Shown in pieces: positions 10,819-21,802 of a stretch of 64,000 nucleotides of DNA (positions are counted from its first letter, which is position 1; every line of letters begins with the position of its first letter). The stretch covers positions 89,512,350 to 89,576,349 of the forward strand of contig CM035427.1 in the NCBI GenBank assembly GCA_020310875.1. The letters are read 5' to 3'. The notes under the pieces were generated by a model. It saw nothing but the letters and a program-made list of their open reading frames with translations, was not told where the DNA came from and searched no databases. The position numbers and the translations under genes are program-made. This DNA comes from Ceratopteris richardii (lineage: Eukaryota; Streptophyta; Polypodiopsida; Polypodiales; Pteridaceae).

Positions 10819-12110
10819 TCATTTGGTTTGTACAAAACCCTTAGCCACAAGTCTACCTTTATAACTATTTGTGGATCCATCTGAGTTTCTCTTGATTTTG
10901 TAAATCCATCTCGAACCAATTACCTGCATTGATGTCTTCTTTGGTACTAGCTCCCAAGTATCATTCTCCTTGAGTGCTTCTATTTCTTCATCCATAGTTT
11001 CCTTCCATTTTGCCTTGGTCTTTGCTTCTTCATATGTAGAGGGCTCTTCAAGTGATAAATCCTTAGTAAGATAAATGGAATGCTTAGTAACTAATGAAGT
11101 GTCATACCCATATCTGATTGGCTTCCTGTTCTCCCTTTGTGATCTCCTTAGAGCGTGGTTGGATGATTCAAGTAAGTCTTCCAACCTCTTTATCTTTGTC
11201 TTGCCCTTTGACTTCCATGCCTTGAATTCTTCTAGATTGATGATGTCCTTATCATCTGAATTGATGTCTTCAATTTGTCTTGACTCCTCCTTGGTGAAGC
11301 TTGGAAATTCCTCTTCCAAGTCATATGGCAATTTGAACTTCCTGCATTCACTTTCAAACCAAGAGTCATTCTCATTAAACACAACATCTCTACTGACCAT
11401 AAATCCTTTGTTGGATGGGTTATAAAACCTGTCTCCTTTTTTATTTAGATCATACCCTATGAAGATGCACTTCTTTGCCTTAGGGTCTAGCTTACCTCTC
11501 ATTTGAGATGGAACATGCACATAAGCAACACATCCAAAGATTCTGCAATGATCAAGTGATGGCCTTCTACCATGTCATGCTTCACATGGGGCCATCCCAT
11601 CAAGTGATTTGGATGGCAACATGTTAATAAGATAAGTGGCAGTAGATACACTCTCTACCCACAAATAATTAGGTAACCTTTTTTCATTAAGCATTGATCT
11701 AGTTGTTTCCACAATCAACCTATTTCTCCTCTCTGCTACCCCATTTTTCTCAAGGGTATACCTTGTAGTAATCTTCCATTGGATTCCCCTATCCTGCAAG
11801 AATGCATCAAATTCATTGGAGAAGTACTCACCTCCTCCATCTGACCTTAATCTCTTTAGACTTCTTCCTCTTTGATTTTCCACAAGTGCAAGATACTTCT
11901 TAAAGAAGTTTAATACTTCATCTTTATGCTTCATAAAGTATAAGATAGTCCACCTACTGAAATCACCAATGAAACACACATAGTACCTTGAGCCTAAAAT
12001 TGAGGGGTCCTTCCTTGGTCCCCACACATGAGTGTGCACAAGTTCCAAGTAATCCTCATGCATATAGCCTTTCTTTGAGAAGGGTAACCTGTGTGATTTA
12101 CCAAACTGAC
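10819..12110 (-). pseudogene. Inverted integrase to RT-start segment of copia 2
   Basis: On the minus strand, from ~12105 downwards, come the integrase zinc tail (QFGKSHRLPFSKKGY), the DDE core in ORF 12063-11575 (VHTHVWG.., RLRSDGGGEYFSNEF, EKNGVAERRNR), the linker and the start of RT in ORF 11520-10819 (CIFIGYDLNKKG, WIYKIKRNSDG, GRLVAKGFVQTK). The segment starts and ends where the plus-strand copia 2 coding sequence stops (10817) and resumes (GYEETFS at ~12114). Reversing it would put all domains in normal copia order, so this is an internal inversion, not a separate element. The two ORFs are separated by a short stop-containing gap at ~11520-11575. Confidence 0.8.
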
Positions 12111-12111
12111 T

Positions 12112-12690
12112 TGGTTATGAGGAAACATTCTCATCTGTGGCTAAAATGCCAACCATCAGAGTATTGGTAAGTGTGGTTGCATCAAGGAATTGGAATATGT
12201 ACCCATTGGATGTAAAAAATGCTTTCCTTAATGGCTGGATTTCAAAAGAGGTTTACATGGTTCAGCCTCCTGGTTATGAAGACCCAAGCAAGGTAACTTA
12301 TGTGTGCAAATAAAAGAAAGATCTTTATGGATTGAAGCAAGCATCTAGGGCATGGAACCATAGGTTGACTACATATTTTCAAGATCAAGGGTTCATGATG
12401 AGCAAGGTAGATTCTTCTCTATTTGTCAAGAGGAGCAACTCAGAATTGATATATCTATGTGTGTATGTTGATGAAATCATCTTGACATGTAGTGATGCCA
12501 ATGGCATCAAACAGATCAAGAAACAAATGATGCAAGAATTCAAAATCAGTGACCTAGGGTCACTAAAGTATTTTCTTGGACTTGAATTGCTCTATACAAA
12601 TTCTGGAATTTACATTACTCAAAGGAAGTATGTGCAGGACATGTTGAAGAAGTTCCACTTGGAGATTTCCAAGATAGACCAAGAATCCTA
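12112..12690 (+). pseudogene. Copia 2 RT palm region, truncated
   Basis: Plus-strand RT resumes at GYEETFSSVAKM and includes [21 protein letters not shown] (stop at 12311), KQASRAWNHRL and the catalytic box at ~12465, which reads YVDE instead of YVDD, so the second catalytic Asp is lost (GAT to GAA). YFLGLELLYTNSGIYITQRKY follows. The match ends at ~12690 where family A copy A2 begins. Confidence 0.75.
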
Positions 12691-12699
12691 GGATAAGGA

Positions 12700-13941
12700 T
12701 CAAAGAAGGAGAGATTACCAAGTCTCAGAGATATCAAATCATAGCAAGAAGCATATACAAATAGGATAATCAAAAGATTCTAGTTGTTGTGTAGATGAAT
12801 ATGAACATGCGAATTGGTTGCAATTAGCACATGTAGGTGCATTAAAGCAACATCATTCAAAACATCCTACGTTGCAGACTCTACATAGACTAGGAGTATA
12901 TTGGCCTTCGATGGAGGCAGACATCTACAAGTTGTGTAAAGAACACCCTATTTGTTGTGAAAGACCACCAGTAGAACATGCTACGTTATATCATGTGTCT
13001 CTCACACCAGAATGGAGTGAACCTTTAGTGACGTACTTGAGGACGAAAACATTCCCTCAAGGAATGACCTTAGCACAACAACAAAGTCTAGAGCAGGAAG
13101 CTCAAGACTATTCACTTATTGGCAACAATCTATACAAACGAGGAAGAGATGGATACCTAAGACAATGTGTTCATGAAAGTGATTATTTGCACATACTAGA
13201 GACTGCACACCAAGGTGTTGTAGGAGGTCATTTTGGCCCTAATAGGATAATCAAAGCCATACTGTTTGCAGGATTATGGTGGCCCACTCTTGACATGGAT
13301 GCACATACCTATGTTAAGAGATGTGATGTGTGCCAAAGAACTCAATTTCCTACTTGCAAGGTTGAAATGCCATTGAAACCCATGATGGGAGGACGTGAAT
13401 TTTATAAGTGGGGTATAGACTTTGTAGGACCCATTAACCCCCCTACAAAAGGTACACATGCCGAATACATTATTGTTGCGACGGAATATCTTACCAAATG
13501 GGTAGAGGCCAAGGCCACAAAAAAGAATGATGCACACACGACTGCAAAATTCTTATTTGAAAATGTCTTTACAAATTATGGATTTCTTATAGAGTTAGTG
13601 ATCCATCGAGGAACTCACTTTCTAAACCAAGTCATTTAATATTTGTTACAAGATTTTATGGTGATTCACAAGAAATCTACACCATATCGTCCTCATGCCA
13701 ATGGTCAAGCAGAACTACATACCAAGTGGCCTACAAGACCGTACTCAATGCAAATTCCTTTCAGATGGTTTTTGGTCAAAATGTTGTGCTTCCTTTGGAA
13801 TTCTTGATACCGACCCTTAAGGTTGCACAAGAACATCAGTGGACTAACCATGAAGTATCAACAAGAATAATGGACTTGGAAGGATTAGGAGAAACCAGGT
13901 TGAAAGCAGTAGCAGGCATATATGTAGCAAAGAAATGATAG
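12700..13941 (+). pseudogene. A2 integrase: duplicated H2C2 modules plus DDE core
   Basis: The frame opens at ~12780 (CCVDEYEHANWLQLAHVGALKQH). First zinc module: His at 12830 and 7 residues later; its Cys pair is CKEHPICC. Second module: AHQGVVGGH with the first His at 13208, then CDVC. The first His residues are exactly 126 codons apart, as in A1. The core carries D in WGIDFVGP (~13420), then the second Asp is replaced by His (VIHRGTHFLN, GAT to CAT) at ~13603, and the frame stops at TAA 13637-13639. A deletion removes residues around the Glu (NGQAE|LHTKWPTRPY), and a last piece runs 13726-13938. It ends TGA-TAG (13936-13941); A1 has CGA-TAG at this site, so the TAG is shared. Confidence 0.85.
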
Positions 13942-15650
13942 AAAGGCTATTTCGATGCGCATGTGAAAGATAAAGGCTTAAAATAAGGAGATTTAGCCCT
14001 AATATATACGCTAAAACAACACACACAGAAATTAGAAAAGCGAGGTTATCGACCTATGATCATTAACAGACTCTCGACAAGTGGCAGAGTACAATTAGCC
14101 ACCTTAGAAGGAGACATAATGCCTAATTACATTAGTGTTTGTAGATTCAAGTTATATCAGGAACCTCTTATTGAGGATATGCTTAGACAACTCACGTTGG
14201 CAAAGAAACATGAGGAAGAAAATAGAATACAAGTTGAAGCTTAGGTAGAAGCTATAGAACGCATTTAGCGCATGAAGTTAAGAAGACAAGGACTAGGGAG
14301 AGAACAGTATAACCATCTGGAAATAACACCTAGATACCCCATGGCCATGTCTCAAGCAAAGTCCAATACTCATCATAGCATAGTGGATAGGAGACCATTC
14401 ATTAGAGTCAGACTACAGCACGACAACCCTTGCCATAAGCTCAGGGCTGTAATTGATTCAGGTGTTGTGACTAGTGCGATTAGATGGTCCCACTATAAGG
14501 ACTCAGGAATAGAATGAGGTCAATTGAGGCATACCTCATAGGGCCAGGAGGCATGGAAACCCCTTGCATGGGTGAGGTGGACCTTCTTTTCCTCATACAC
14601 GACATCAACATGATAGCAAAGTTACTAGTGTGCCATGACGACTACCTGATAGAACCCCTAATCCTTGGCCAAGATTGGCTATACGATCACTCAATGGACC
14701 TATTTCTTAGACAAGGCTCCTTGCAGATTGGAACCTTAGATCAACAGCAAGTGATACCGCTTGACTTCCCAACTACACTCCGCCTGAGGTATGTAACCCT
14801 AGACCATATGAACTGCATGCGATGGAGGACCACAAGATCTTTGGCCAAACAAGTCATGCTACGTCCACCCCAACCCACACAAGCTTGGGGATGGATAGTT
14901 GTTATTCAGAAGAACGTCAAGAGATTTTCCCTTGGTCTTCCTGCAAACTACAAGAGGTCACCACCCAACAGATGGGTCAGGTGGGGTACATTAGCGGTCA
15001 GGTGGACTACATCACCAGCCAAATGGGCGCAACACCCTGTGGTGCCCATCCTTCCACACTTGTTGCGGACGAGCCTAGATTTTTGATAGAGAACGATGCA
15101 CTTCCTAATGGGCAGGTTTCACAAGTGTTGGACCTCCCTTCTTTTCCAAAGTAGAGTGTATATCCGACCTCTCAACCTCAACCACAAAGGAGTCAACCAC
15201 AACGTAGGAAACCAAACTAACGACAATATCAGACGACACAAAGAGGAAAGCAGTATCAGCATCACAAAACATGTGGCACAAGACAAATATGGGTGCCAAA
15301 AGGATAGAAAGGGCCGACAGACTTCAACAATGCAGACAAGGATAAGACGAAGTTTCAGCAAAATCAGAGGCATTATCCAAAGTCTTCTCAACCTTCTTCT
15401 CCGAGTACAAACATTTGACAAATTTGGATTGCCAAGAAGTACCTTATGAATCGACCCACACCCACATAGATTTCGATACCCAAACAATGTATTATAGCTC
15501 AACCCTCAAGCCATGTAATATATACCCCTCAAAAATCTTTTCACTCCTCAATACCACCACATCCAATATCACCTTTTGCCCCTCAGCAGAAACATACCAC
15601 TCGGTCAACAACTCTTAGGAAGTGGATGCCGAAACGTATCCAACTATCCC
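13942..15650 (+). pseudogene. A2 integrase C-terminal domain, second protease-like domain and WVPK tail
   Basis: YFDAHVKDKGLK continues directly after the TGA-TAG pair. RGYRPMIINRLSTSGRVQLATLEGD-type sequence (14040-14125) is the integrase C-terminal domain. Stops at 14242 (CAG to TAG) and 14266 (TGG to TAG) follow. The second protease-like domain shows AVIDSGVVTSAI (Asp codon 14455-14457), GGMETPCMGEVDL (frame shift near 14517) and LILGQDWLYDHS (~14660). Downstream, decayed pieces include RQIWVPK-like (~15280) and KWMPK (~15622). The Asp-Ser-Gly triad is kept, unlike A1, which has Asp-Ser-Ser. Confidence 0.75.
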
Positions 15651-15811
15651 CTCAAAACCCGTTGAATAACATTATTCCCACCCCTACTAAACACTACCCT
15701 TGTAATAACTCGTCCACAACTAAAATTTGTACAAATCCACACACCATAACCCAACATCACTTATAATAACAATCTCATCAAGCAATGTATGCACTATCTG
15801 AAGCATGTAGG

Positions 15812-15948
15812 TGTAAGGAATTGAACTCACAACCTCTTGGTTAGGAATGTGATGGGCTAACCACTTGCCCCAAAAGCCATGGTTGAGGATTACTTCCTAA
15901 TCCTCTCTCTTAGGGTGTGGTTCAACCATCTACCAGGATTATGTTACA
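15812..15948 (-). repeat. TRIM 3' LTR (minus strand) with tRNA-like segment
   Basis: Reading minus, it begins TGTAACATAATCC and ends CAATTCCTTACA. The terminal ~60 bases look like a tRNA: an A-box-like GGCAAGTGGTTAG, a 7-base loop containing CCT, and a B-box-like GAGTTCAATTCC. This could be an internal RNA polymerase III promoter. Confidence 0.8.
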
Positions 15949-15949
15949 T

Positions 15950-16500
15950 TCTTCCCCCCTTGGTCGATCATTGTCCTCAATGATCTACTCTTGTATCCCT
16001 CTAGCCTTGGTGATCAGTCCCTTGAACCCCTAGGTGCCCTTGAATTCATGTCCCTCAACCTCGCATAGTTTCTTGAACCTTGTTCGCAACCTTGGTCTCT
16101 TGAACCCTTGCTCTCAACCTCGGTGTCTTGAACCTTCTTGTTCGCAACCTTGGTGTCTCGAGCCCTTGTTCTCAACCTCAGTCTTGAACCTTGTTCTCAC
16201 CCATGCTTGGTATCTTGAACACTCAATCAAGTGCCACCCAAGGATTCCCAAGGAATTCACACTTCCAAGCTAGCTCATTGGAAAGTTCGTTCCGAGAGCT
16301 TTCCAACGGTATATTACATGCCTCAATCCGACATACGGATTGAGAGATACACCCCAATCATTGTAAGGTCCATCCTTGAAACCGACGCGCGCGCCTTCCA
16401 CAATTCCTACCCTTTCACATAGAGGATGCCCAAGCGCCTTTTTTAGAGGCCATTGGATCATTCCACCTTGCCCAAGCCTACTTCCTAGGCTCTGATACCA
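15950..16500 (-). repeat. TRIM internal region with short CTTGAACC/CAACCT tandem repeats
   Basis: Non-coding. On the plus strand 16015-16220 holds about eight degenerate copies of a unit alternating CTTGAACC(C)TTG and TCTCAACCT/TCGCAACCT (period about 20-28 bp). The remainder shows nothing recognisable apart from the primer site and polypurine tract at its ends. Confidence 0.6.
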
Positions 16501-16501
16501 A

Positions 16502-16641
16502 TGTAAGGAATTGAACTCACAACCTCTTGGTTAGGAATGTGATGGGCTAACCACTTGCCCCAAAAGCCATGGTTGAGGATTACTTCCTAATCCTCTCTCT
16601 TAGGGTGTGGTTCAACCATCTCCTACCAGGATTATGTTACA
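16502..16641 (-). repeat. TRIM 5' LTR (minus strand) with tRNA-like segment
   Basis: Same sequence as 15812-15948 with a 3-bp insertion (CTCCTACC for CTACC). The tRNA-like segment lies at about 16503-16575. The primer-binding site is adjacent at 16500-16488. Confidence 0.85.
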
Positions 16642-16784
16642 GTAGGTGTCTAGAGACCTACATTAGTTTTGCAAAAATCATTCCATAAACCACCTCACGA
16701 CACTCGGCTACACGGGTTACACATCGGTTATGGAAAGGGATTGCGGTCTCACTTTAAATGGGATCATGATTAATTTCCATACTA

Positions 16785-16811
16785 ATGTGCTAATCTTTTG
16801 TAGCAGATCTT
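16785..16811 (+). promoter_or_regulatory. A2 predicted splice acceptor for post-pol gene
   Basis: A branch-point-like TGCTAAT followed by CTTTTGTAGCAG. From the base after this CAG the frame is open for nine codons to an ATG in the same frame; an identically placed signal is found in A3 (~27107-27126) and a related one in A1 (59395-59424). Confidence 0.6.
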
Positions 16812-16829
16812 CTCCACACTCGCATCACT

Positions 16830-19800
16830 CATCATGTAGACAAGACCACTTGAAGCTGGCCCCAGTGCACTTGTGGTAAATTTTGCTGACTTACTGGTTG
16901 AATCATATCCTACTGAACAACCGCCAGAATTTCAAGGATTCCTAGGACCTATACCAATCGATGACCCTCCTATGGGATATACCAAAAAATTTCATCGTAA
17001 TTCACATTCGTTTCAAGGTTTAGCAAGACCTTTGGCAGATGCCGATTTTATTGTTGATGCCAATTTGATTTTTGATAGCAGTAAGTGGGGCAAGTATAAG
17101 TTCTACTCCAGAGAATTTGAAGCGCTCCAGAATACAAAAGACTTAAAGCATGTTTGGGCGAGAGCAGGTTTTATCGAATACTGCAGTGATCCACTGCCCA
17201 AACTGGATTTTTATAAATGCTACTACCTGATGACCACACTGATAGCCTCAGAGAACAAGGACTTTTTGGGCACTTTTATTTTGACATCTTTAGTAAATGA
17301 CCCCCCTTTTAAGAAGTTCTATCTTTCAAAGGATTTGATTCGAGCTGCGATTAAGATCCATCAAAATCACACGCCGATAGAGCGAGAAAGGCTGATTCCA
17401 GAGCCGATGAAGCGTGGTGATGTTACCAAATGGGAAGACATTTCGGCAATCACACCTGATCTATCTAAGCCATTACGTATATGTATACAACACTTTGCAT
17501 TCCCGGCACAGGATCATTTTACTATGCCTTAGAGGAGTATTTGGTTTGGATTTTATTTAGCTTGTATTGGGCCCCAAACAATTGATCTTACAAGTTGGAT
17601 TATTGATCAATTGTATTTAGCGCAACATAGATGGGAAAGGAAAAAAATCATCCATGGATGTTGTGCTCTCATGAGAATTGTGTATATGTGTTTGGCATAT
17701 GACTTGCCAGTAGAGTGCGCAATGACAAGTGAAGAATTGAAAGTGTTCAAAGGGACCGCCAAGAAGGCCAGAAAATCCAGCAAGGGATGGGCACGCAAGC
17801 ACATGCGAGGATCTATCCCATGCCTACAAGTTCGAGAGTCCCCGTCTCCTCAACCATCTCTATAACAGTCACCTACAAAACCCCCTGTGACTATACAACC
17901 GATTCGCATACGAATGTCATGACCTGTCATCACAGAAGGCACTACCAGTGCAGTTACCTCTCAAGCAATCACCATCCAGGAACCTACCACCACTACCATA
18001 GAAATTCCCACCACCATTGGGGCGGAAGAATTTACTTTTTCGATACCCAATTTGGAAGCGGAACCAATGAATACCACGTTCGATTTTGAAATGCCGAACG
18101 CTTTTTCAAACGAATTTCAGTTTTCTGAAGGTGAATTTTTTTCTCAAGAATATGAACGACCAAGCTACCCTACCACTCCGCCTGATCAACAGCAAGCATA
18201 AGTAGTATCCAACTTAGAAGAAGAAAGGACAGAAACAGATGATGAAGATGGAGATGATGAAGCTAGTCAAGGAAGCCAGGAATCTCAAGAGAATGTGCAG
18301 ACGGATGAACAAGAACAACACATTGATACCCAGGGTGACAAGAGTACTTATGAAGATGAGACATTTGAAGTAGGTACCTACACCTTGGCAATCAAGAAGT
18401 TATATCGCACCATGGAAGCAGTATGGGCACGTAAAAAGCTATCGAAAGAAGAAAGCCAAGTGCTTGTAGAACAAGAACTTGCTACAGGAGGCTTTGAAGA
18501 AGCCTACATTCGAGGTTTCAGAGAACTAGTGAAGTCAGTTGGCACTAATGAAGCATTACGCTATTTGTAAAGAAAACCACTACCACAGTTTGATCCACAT
18601 CGCATATGTTTGTTATCAAAACCTGGTCAATACATTCATGTACCAACGGATGGCCACTCATCACAACAGGCTCGAGAAGCCCGCCTCATCCCTAAAGGAT
18701 CTTTGGCAAAAGAAACGATCGTCATCGGCTCCCTGCCTCGCACCTCTATTGTACAGACCACCACAGTTGTTGAAGTACCCACCACACCAATCATTCCTCT
18801 TTCACCTCCCATCCCTCTAGTCTCTCCTATACACCCTGCCTCTCCCAGACCATCCACATCCTTTGACAGAAGCTTATGAACCCCAACCCATCCCAGGCGG
18901 ACGTGTCACGACTGAAGGTCAGACCACATTCAAACTTCCTACTCCCACGTGGATGAAGACTATAGAAGAACTTGGCCAGACCCACTCCGCAAGGGTAGAA
19001 GCACAATTACACGCAATGTCCATGAGAGGAACGAATATTACAATCACCTTATTTCACTCATTTGGCCCCTCGCAGGCATATATCTAGGCATGAGCTGCAA
19101 TATAAGCCATATTTTATGTTAATGGTAGAATACCAATTGGCCATCAAAAAAGAAACGGGCAAGAAACCCTCCCACGCAACTCAGTTTGAGCCTGAAGACT
19201 TGCCAACGGACGTGTAGAGAGGAGAAATCTTTCAACCAACTTGGCACTAGGACTTATTACAGGAATATCCAGAAATGATGAGCACATGGGTCAAGGCACC
19301 ACTCCATTTGAAGTATAACCCTGACCAATGCCACATTGCTTCTCCTGGAAGGCCTTTGCAATCAAGGTACAGAACAACAAGCAGTGCCAGGACTGGCTCA
19401 ATTACCCATATTTTAGGCCACCCACCGGACCACCCATAGTACGATATGTGATGGCAACTATTCACCACTGGCTCCCTCACTTACGACAAATGGATGATGT
19501 AGTAGCGCATATGACTGTCGAAAGCTTTGACATGATGCAGATTGTATTCAAGGTTTTCCATCGCGTCAAGGCACCACATGTTAACACCCTAGGATTCGAG
19601 CATGGCAATCAAGATTTAGCATATGACATGAGTATGACACCATCGCTCCAGGTGTGTTATGTCTGGCACTGTGGCATCAAATATCTACCGGCATGCTACA
19701 AAATGACCTTCAAAGAAATGTTTACTACATGATTTTGGGAATACCATTGAGAGGTGTTCATCAGCAGGCCCACACATCTACTCCAATTATTTGCCTGTGA

Positions 19801-20044
19801 ACAATTGGTGTACTCCACACATTACAGAATCCCACCACCAGATGAACCTCAACCCATAAATTGGGAAAAACTCAAAATCGATCTTGCAAGAGGTATCCGC
19901 ATTTCAGAACACACCCTTACTCAGGACCTCCTACAAAATTATATCCGACAGACCCCGCAACAAGGTTTTGTCGAGGACGACAGAAGTGAGAGGGAGGGGG
20001 GTGTTGGCAGCAGCCAGAGGCACAGACATCTTGGAAACATGTGA
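16830..20044 (+). pseudogene. A2 post-pol ORF, decayed
   Basis: The N-terminal domain (16860-17530) aligns with A1: YKFYSREFEALQN matches YHFFTREFERLQN, LTT/ST-L blocks, and QHFAFPAQDHFTMP matches QHFAFPTQERFTMP, followed by a TAG where A1 reads on. 17560-17720 continues with WIIDQL..AQHRWERKK and CCALMRIVYMCL. An acidic region (EEERTETDDEDGDDE, 18215-18270) and helical block (YTLAIKKLYRTMEAV) run to 18570; a Pro-rich block (18770-18850) follows. The coiled coil of A1 is missing. The C-terminal domain (18860-19990) has APEWM-like PTWMKTIEEL, YDMSMTPSLQVCYVWHCGIKYLPACYK and RPTHLLQLFACEQL. The last codons run over the polypurine tract into the LTR, stopping at 20044. Function unknown. Confidence 0.75.
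19985..20001 (+). other. A2 polypurine tract
   Basis: GTGAGAGGGAGGGGGG directly precedes the TG that starts the 3' LTR at 20002; A1 has the equivalent run at 63523-63537. Confidence 0.75.
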
Positions 20045-20617
20045 AGGCGGATTACAATGAAGTAGAGGGGAGCCAGATGAATTATTTTTCAAACAAACAT
20101 GTTTTATAAACACTTTTCAGAAACTCCCAATAGTGATTTTCATCACTCTTGTACCATATGTAACATAGAACAATCACTTTTGTAATTCATAGCTCCATTT
20201 TGTGCAAGCCGAGGAGTCTTCAAGCTTGAGGATCTTAGGTAGAATGAGCCTACCAATTTTGGTTATTTTTAGATTCCATTTACCCTTTCAAATAGCACCT
20301 AGAACCTATTTTTTAATTATGTCGGTCACTAGATGTGAAACCGATCAAAACTAGTCTAGAATCTAAACAAAAGTGTAGACTTGTATGAGCTAGAGTGAGC
20401 TTCAGCTTGTAATTGAGATCTTGAGCAATAGAATCTATTCTCCTACCTTCCATTGTGTCTTACTTGTCTCTTCATTGTCTGTGTGTATGTGTGTGTGCAT
20501 CTCTATGCTTCTCACCTTCACTCTCACTTCATCTCACATTCACGATCTTCATATCACTCCTATCTCTTCCACAGATTGACATTAAGGAGGTGGAGCTTCT
20601 TAACGTGGTACTTAACA
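20002..20617 (+). repeat. A2 3' LTR
   Basis: Starts TGTTGGCAGC after a purine run and ends about TTAACA at 20617. It shares AATAGTGATTTTCATCAC (20127), TTGTGCAAGCC(A/G)AGGAGTC (20195) and the GATTGACATTAA(A)GGAGGT end block with the A1 LTR. A GT-rich stretch at ~20478-20500 also has its counterpart in A1 (49768-49812). The TATA box of A1 is not preserved here. Confidence 0.8.
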
Positions 20618-20633
20618 TTGTGCTAGAGTTCAG

Positions 20634-21800
20634 ATGGGTTACAAGTTCTATAATCCTTCAACCAAGCAATTCACTACAAGTAGAGATGTGTTTGAAGAAA
20701 ACAAACCATGGAAGTCAAGAGGCAAAGCAAAGATGCAAGAGGTTGGAGAATGTTCCAAGCAAGCCCCTAGAAGATCAACAAGAGAGAAGAAACAACGAGA
20801 AAGGTATGGACATGATTCCACATTTGTTACAAAGCATTCAATCTACTTGGCAAAAGATTCAATTTTAGTAGAACCATCAACCTATGAAGAGGAAAAGGGA
20901 AACCCTAATTGGGAAAAGGCCATGAAAGAAGAATTAGATGCATTGAAGGAGATGGACAATTGGGATTGGTTCCAATTTCAACGAATCAAAAGGTAATTGG
21001 TTGCGGATGGATATAGAAAGTTAAAAGAAACTCAGATGGATCAGTTTGTAGGTATAAGGAAAGATTAGTTGCCAAAGGATGCTCACAAACTCATGGTATA
21101 GACTATGAGGAAACATTCTCACCACTTGCAAAGATGACTACAATTAGAACATTGAGAAGTGTAGCTGCTGCAAGGAATCGGAGACTCCTCTAACTTGATG
21201 TAAAAAATCCATTTCTAAATGGTTGGATAAGTAAAGAGGTATACATGTCACAACCACCAGGTTTTGAAAACCTTAATCAAGCATCTTATGTTTGGAGACT
21301 TAAGAAAGCATTGTATGGATTGAAACAAGCTCGTAGAGCTTGGAATTATAGGTTGGTTCCTTCAAGATCAAGGGTTCAGAACTAGCAACTTAGATCCTTC
21401 TCTATTCATAAATAGGGATGACAATGAGGTTATCTATCTATGTGTATATGTAGATTATATTATTGTGACAGGTGATGATTTGAATGACATTCAAAGGATC
21501 AAGAGACACATGCAAGAGGAGTTCAAAATCAATGACTTAGGTGAGCTCACATATTTCCTAGGTATGCAGGTGATATACATAGATGAAGGAATGTATTTGA
21601 CTCAAAGAAGATACATTTAGGATCTACTTCTCAAGTTCAAAATGGAGAATACTAAAATTGCAGGTACACCTTTGGAGATGAATCATAAAATTAGTGTTTG
21701 TGAAGGTGAGAAAATTGAAGACATTAAAGATTATCAAAGCTTGGTAGCTACTAGCTTGATATATGCTACTCATACAAGGTAGACATCTCATATAGTGTCG
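20634..21800 (+). pseudogene. Copia 3 reverse transcriptase
   Basis: 20634-20996 encodes the linker and RT start (STREKKQRERYGHDSTFVTKHSIYL, NPNWEKAMKEELDALKEMDNW), then a frame change. Later pieces in other frames include GCGWI.KVKRNSDGS (~21000), [12 protein letters not shown] (~21318), CVYVDYIIVTGDD at ~21440-21480 where the YVDD box reads YVDY, and YLTQRRYI followed by TAG (~21618). Several stops and frameshifts; not functional. Confidence 0.75.
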
Positions 21801-21802
21801 GA

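Larger units (their letters stand above)
8140..12690 (+). mobile_element. Copia 2: Ty1/copia element with internal inversion, 3' truncated
   Basis: LTR, primer site, gag, protease and pre-integrase run on the plus strand to ~10817. Integrase and the first half of RT (10819-12110) are on the minus strand, and RT resumes on the plus strand at ~12112. The element ends in RT at ~12690, where family A sequence (A2) begins. RNase H and the 3' LTR are missing. Confidence 0.8.
15812..16641 (-). mobile_element. TRIM element with tRNA-like LTRs, 5-bp target duplication
   Basis: Two direct repeats, 15812-15948 (137 bp) and 16502-16641 (140 bp), start TG and end CA and are nearly identical apart from a 3-bp indel. 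GTAGG flanks both sides (15807-15811 and 16642-16646). On the minus strand, the LTR at 16641-16502 is followed after one base by TGGTATCAGAGCC (initiator tRNA-Met primer site), and the other LTR is preceded by the polypurine tract AAGGGGGGAAGAA (revcomp of 15949-15961). This is a full 830-bp non-autonomous LTR retrotransposon with no coding capacity. The matching A3 sequence near 26960 shows the unoccupied site. Confidence 0.9.
12690..20617 (+). mobile_element. Family A copy A2: old, 5'-truncated giant Ty3 element
   Basis: Co-linear with A1 (56320-63575 plus 3' LTR): linker and both H2C2 modules, integrase core, integrase C-terminal domain, second protease-like domain, WVPK tail, splice acceptor, post-pol gene, polypurine tract and 3' LTR. 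LTR, gag, PR1, RT and RNase H are absent on the left. The coiled-coil part of the post-pol gene is mostly deleted. A TRIM sits inside (15812-16641). Many stops and indels show it is much older than A1. Confidence 0.85.
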
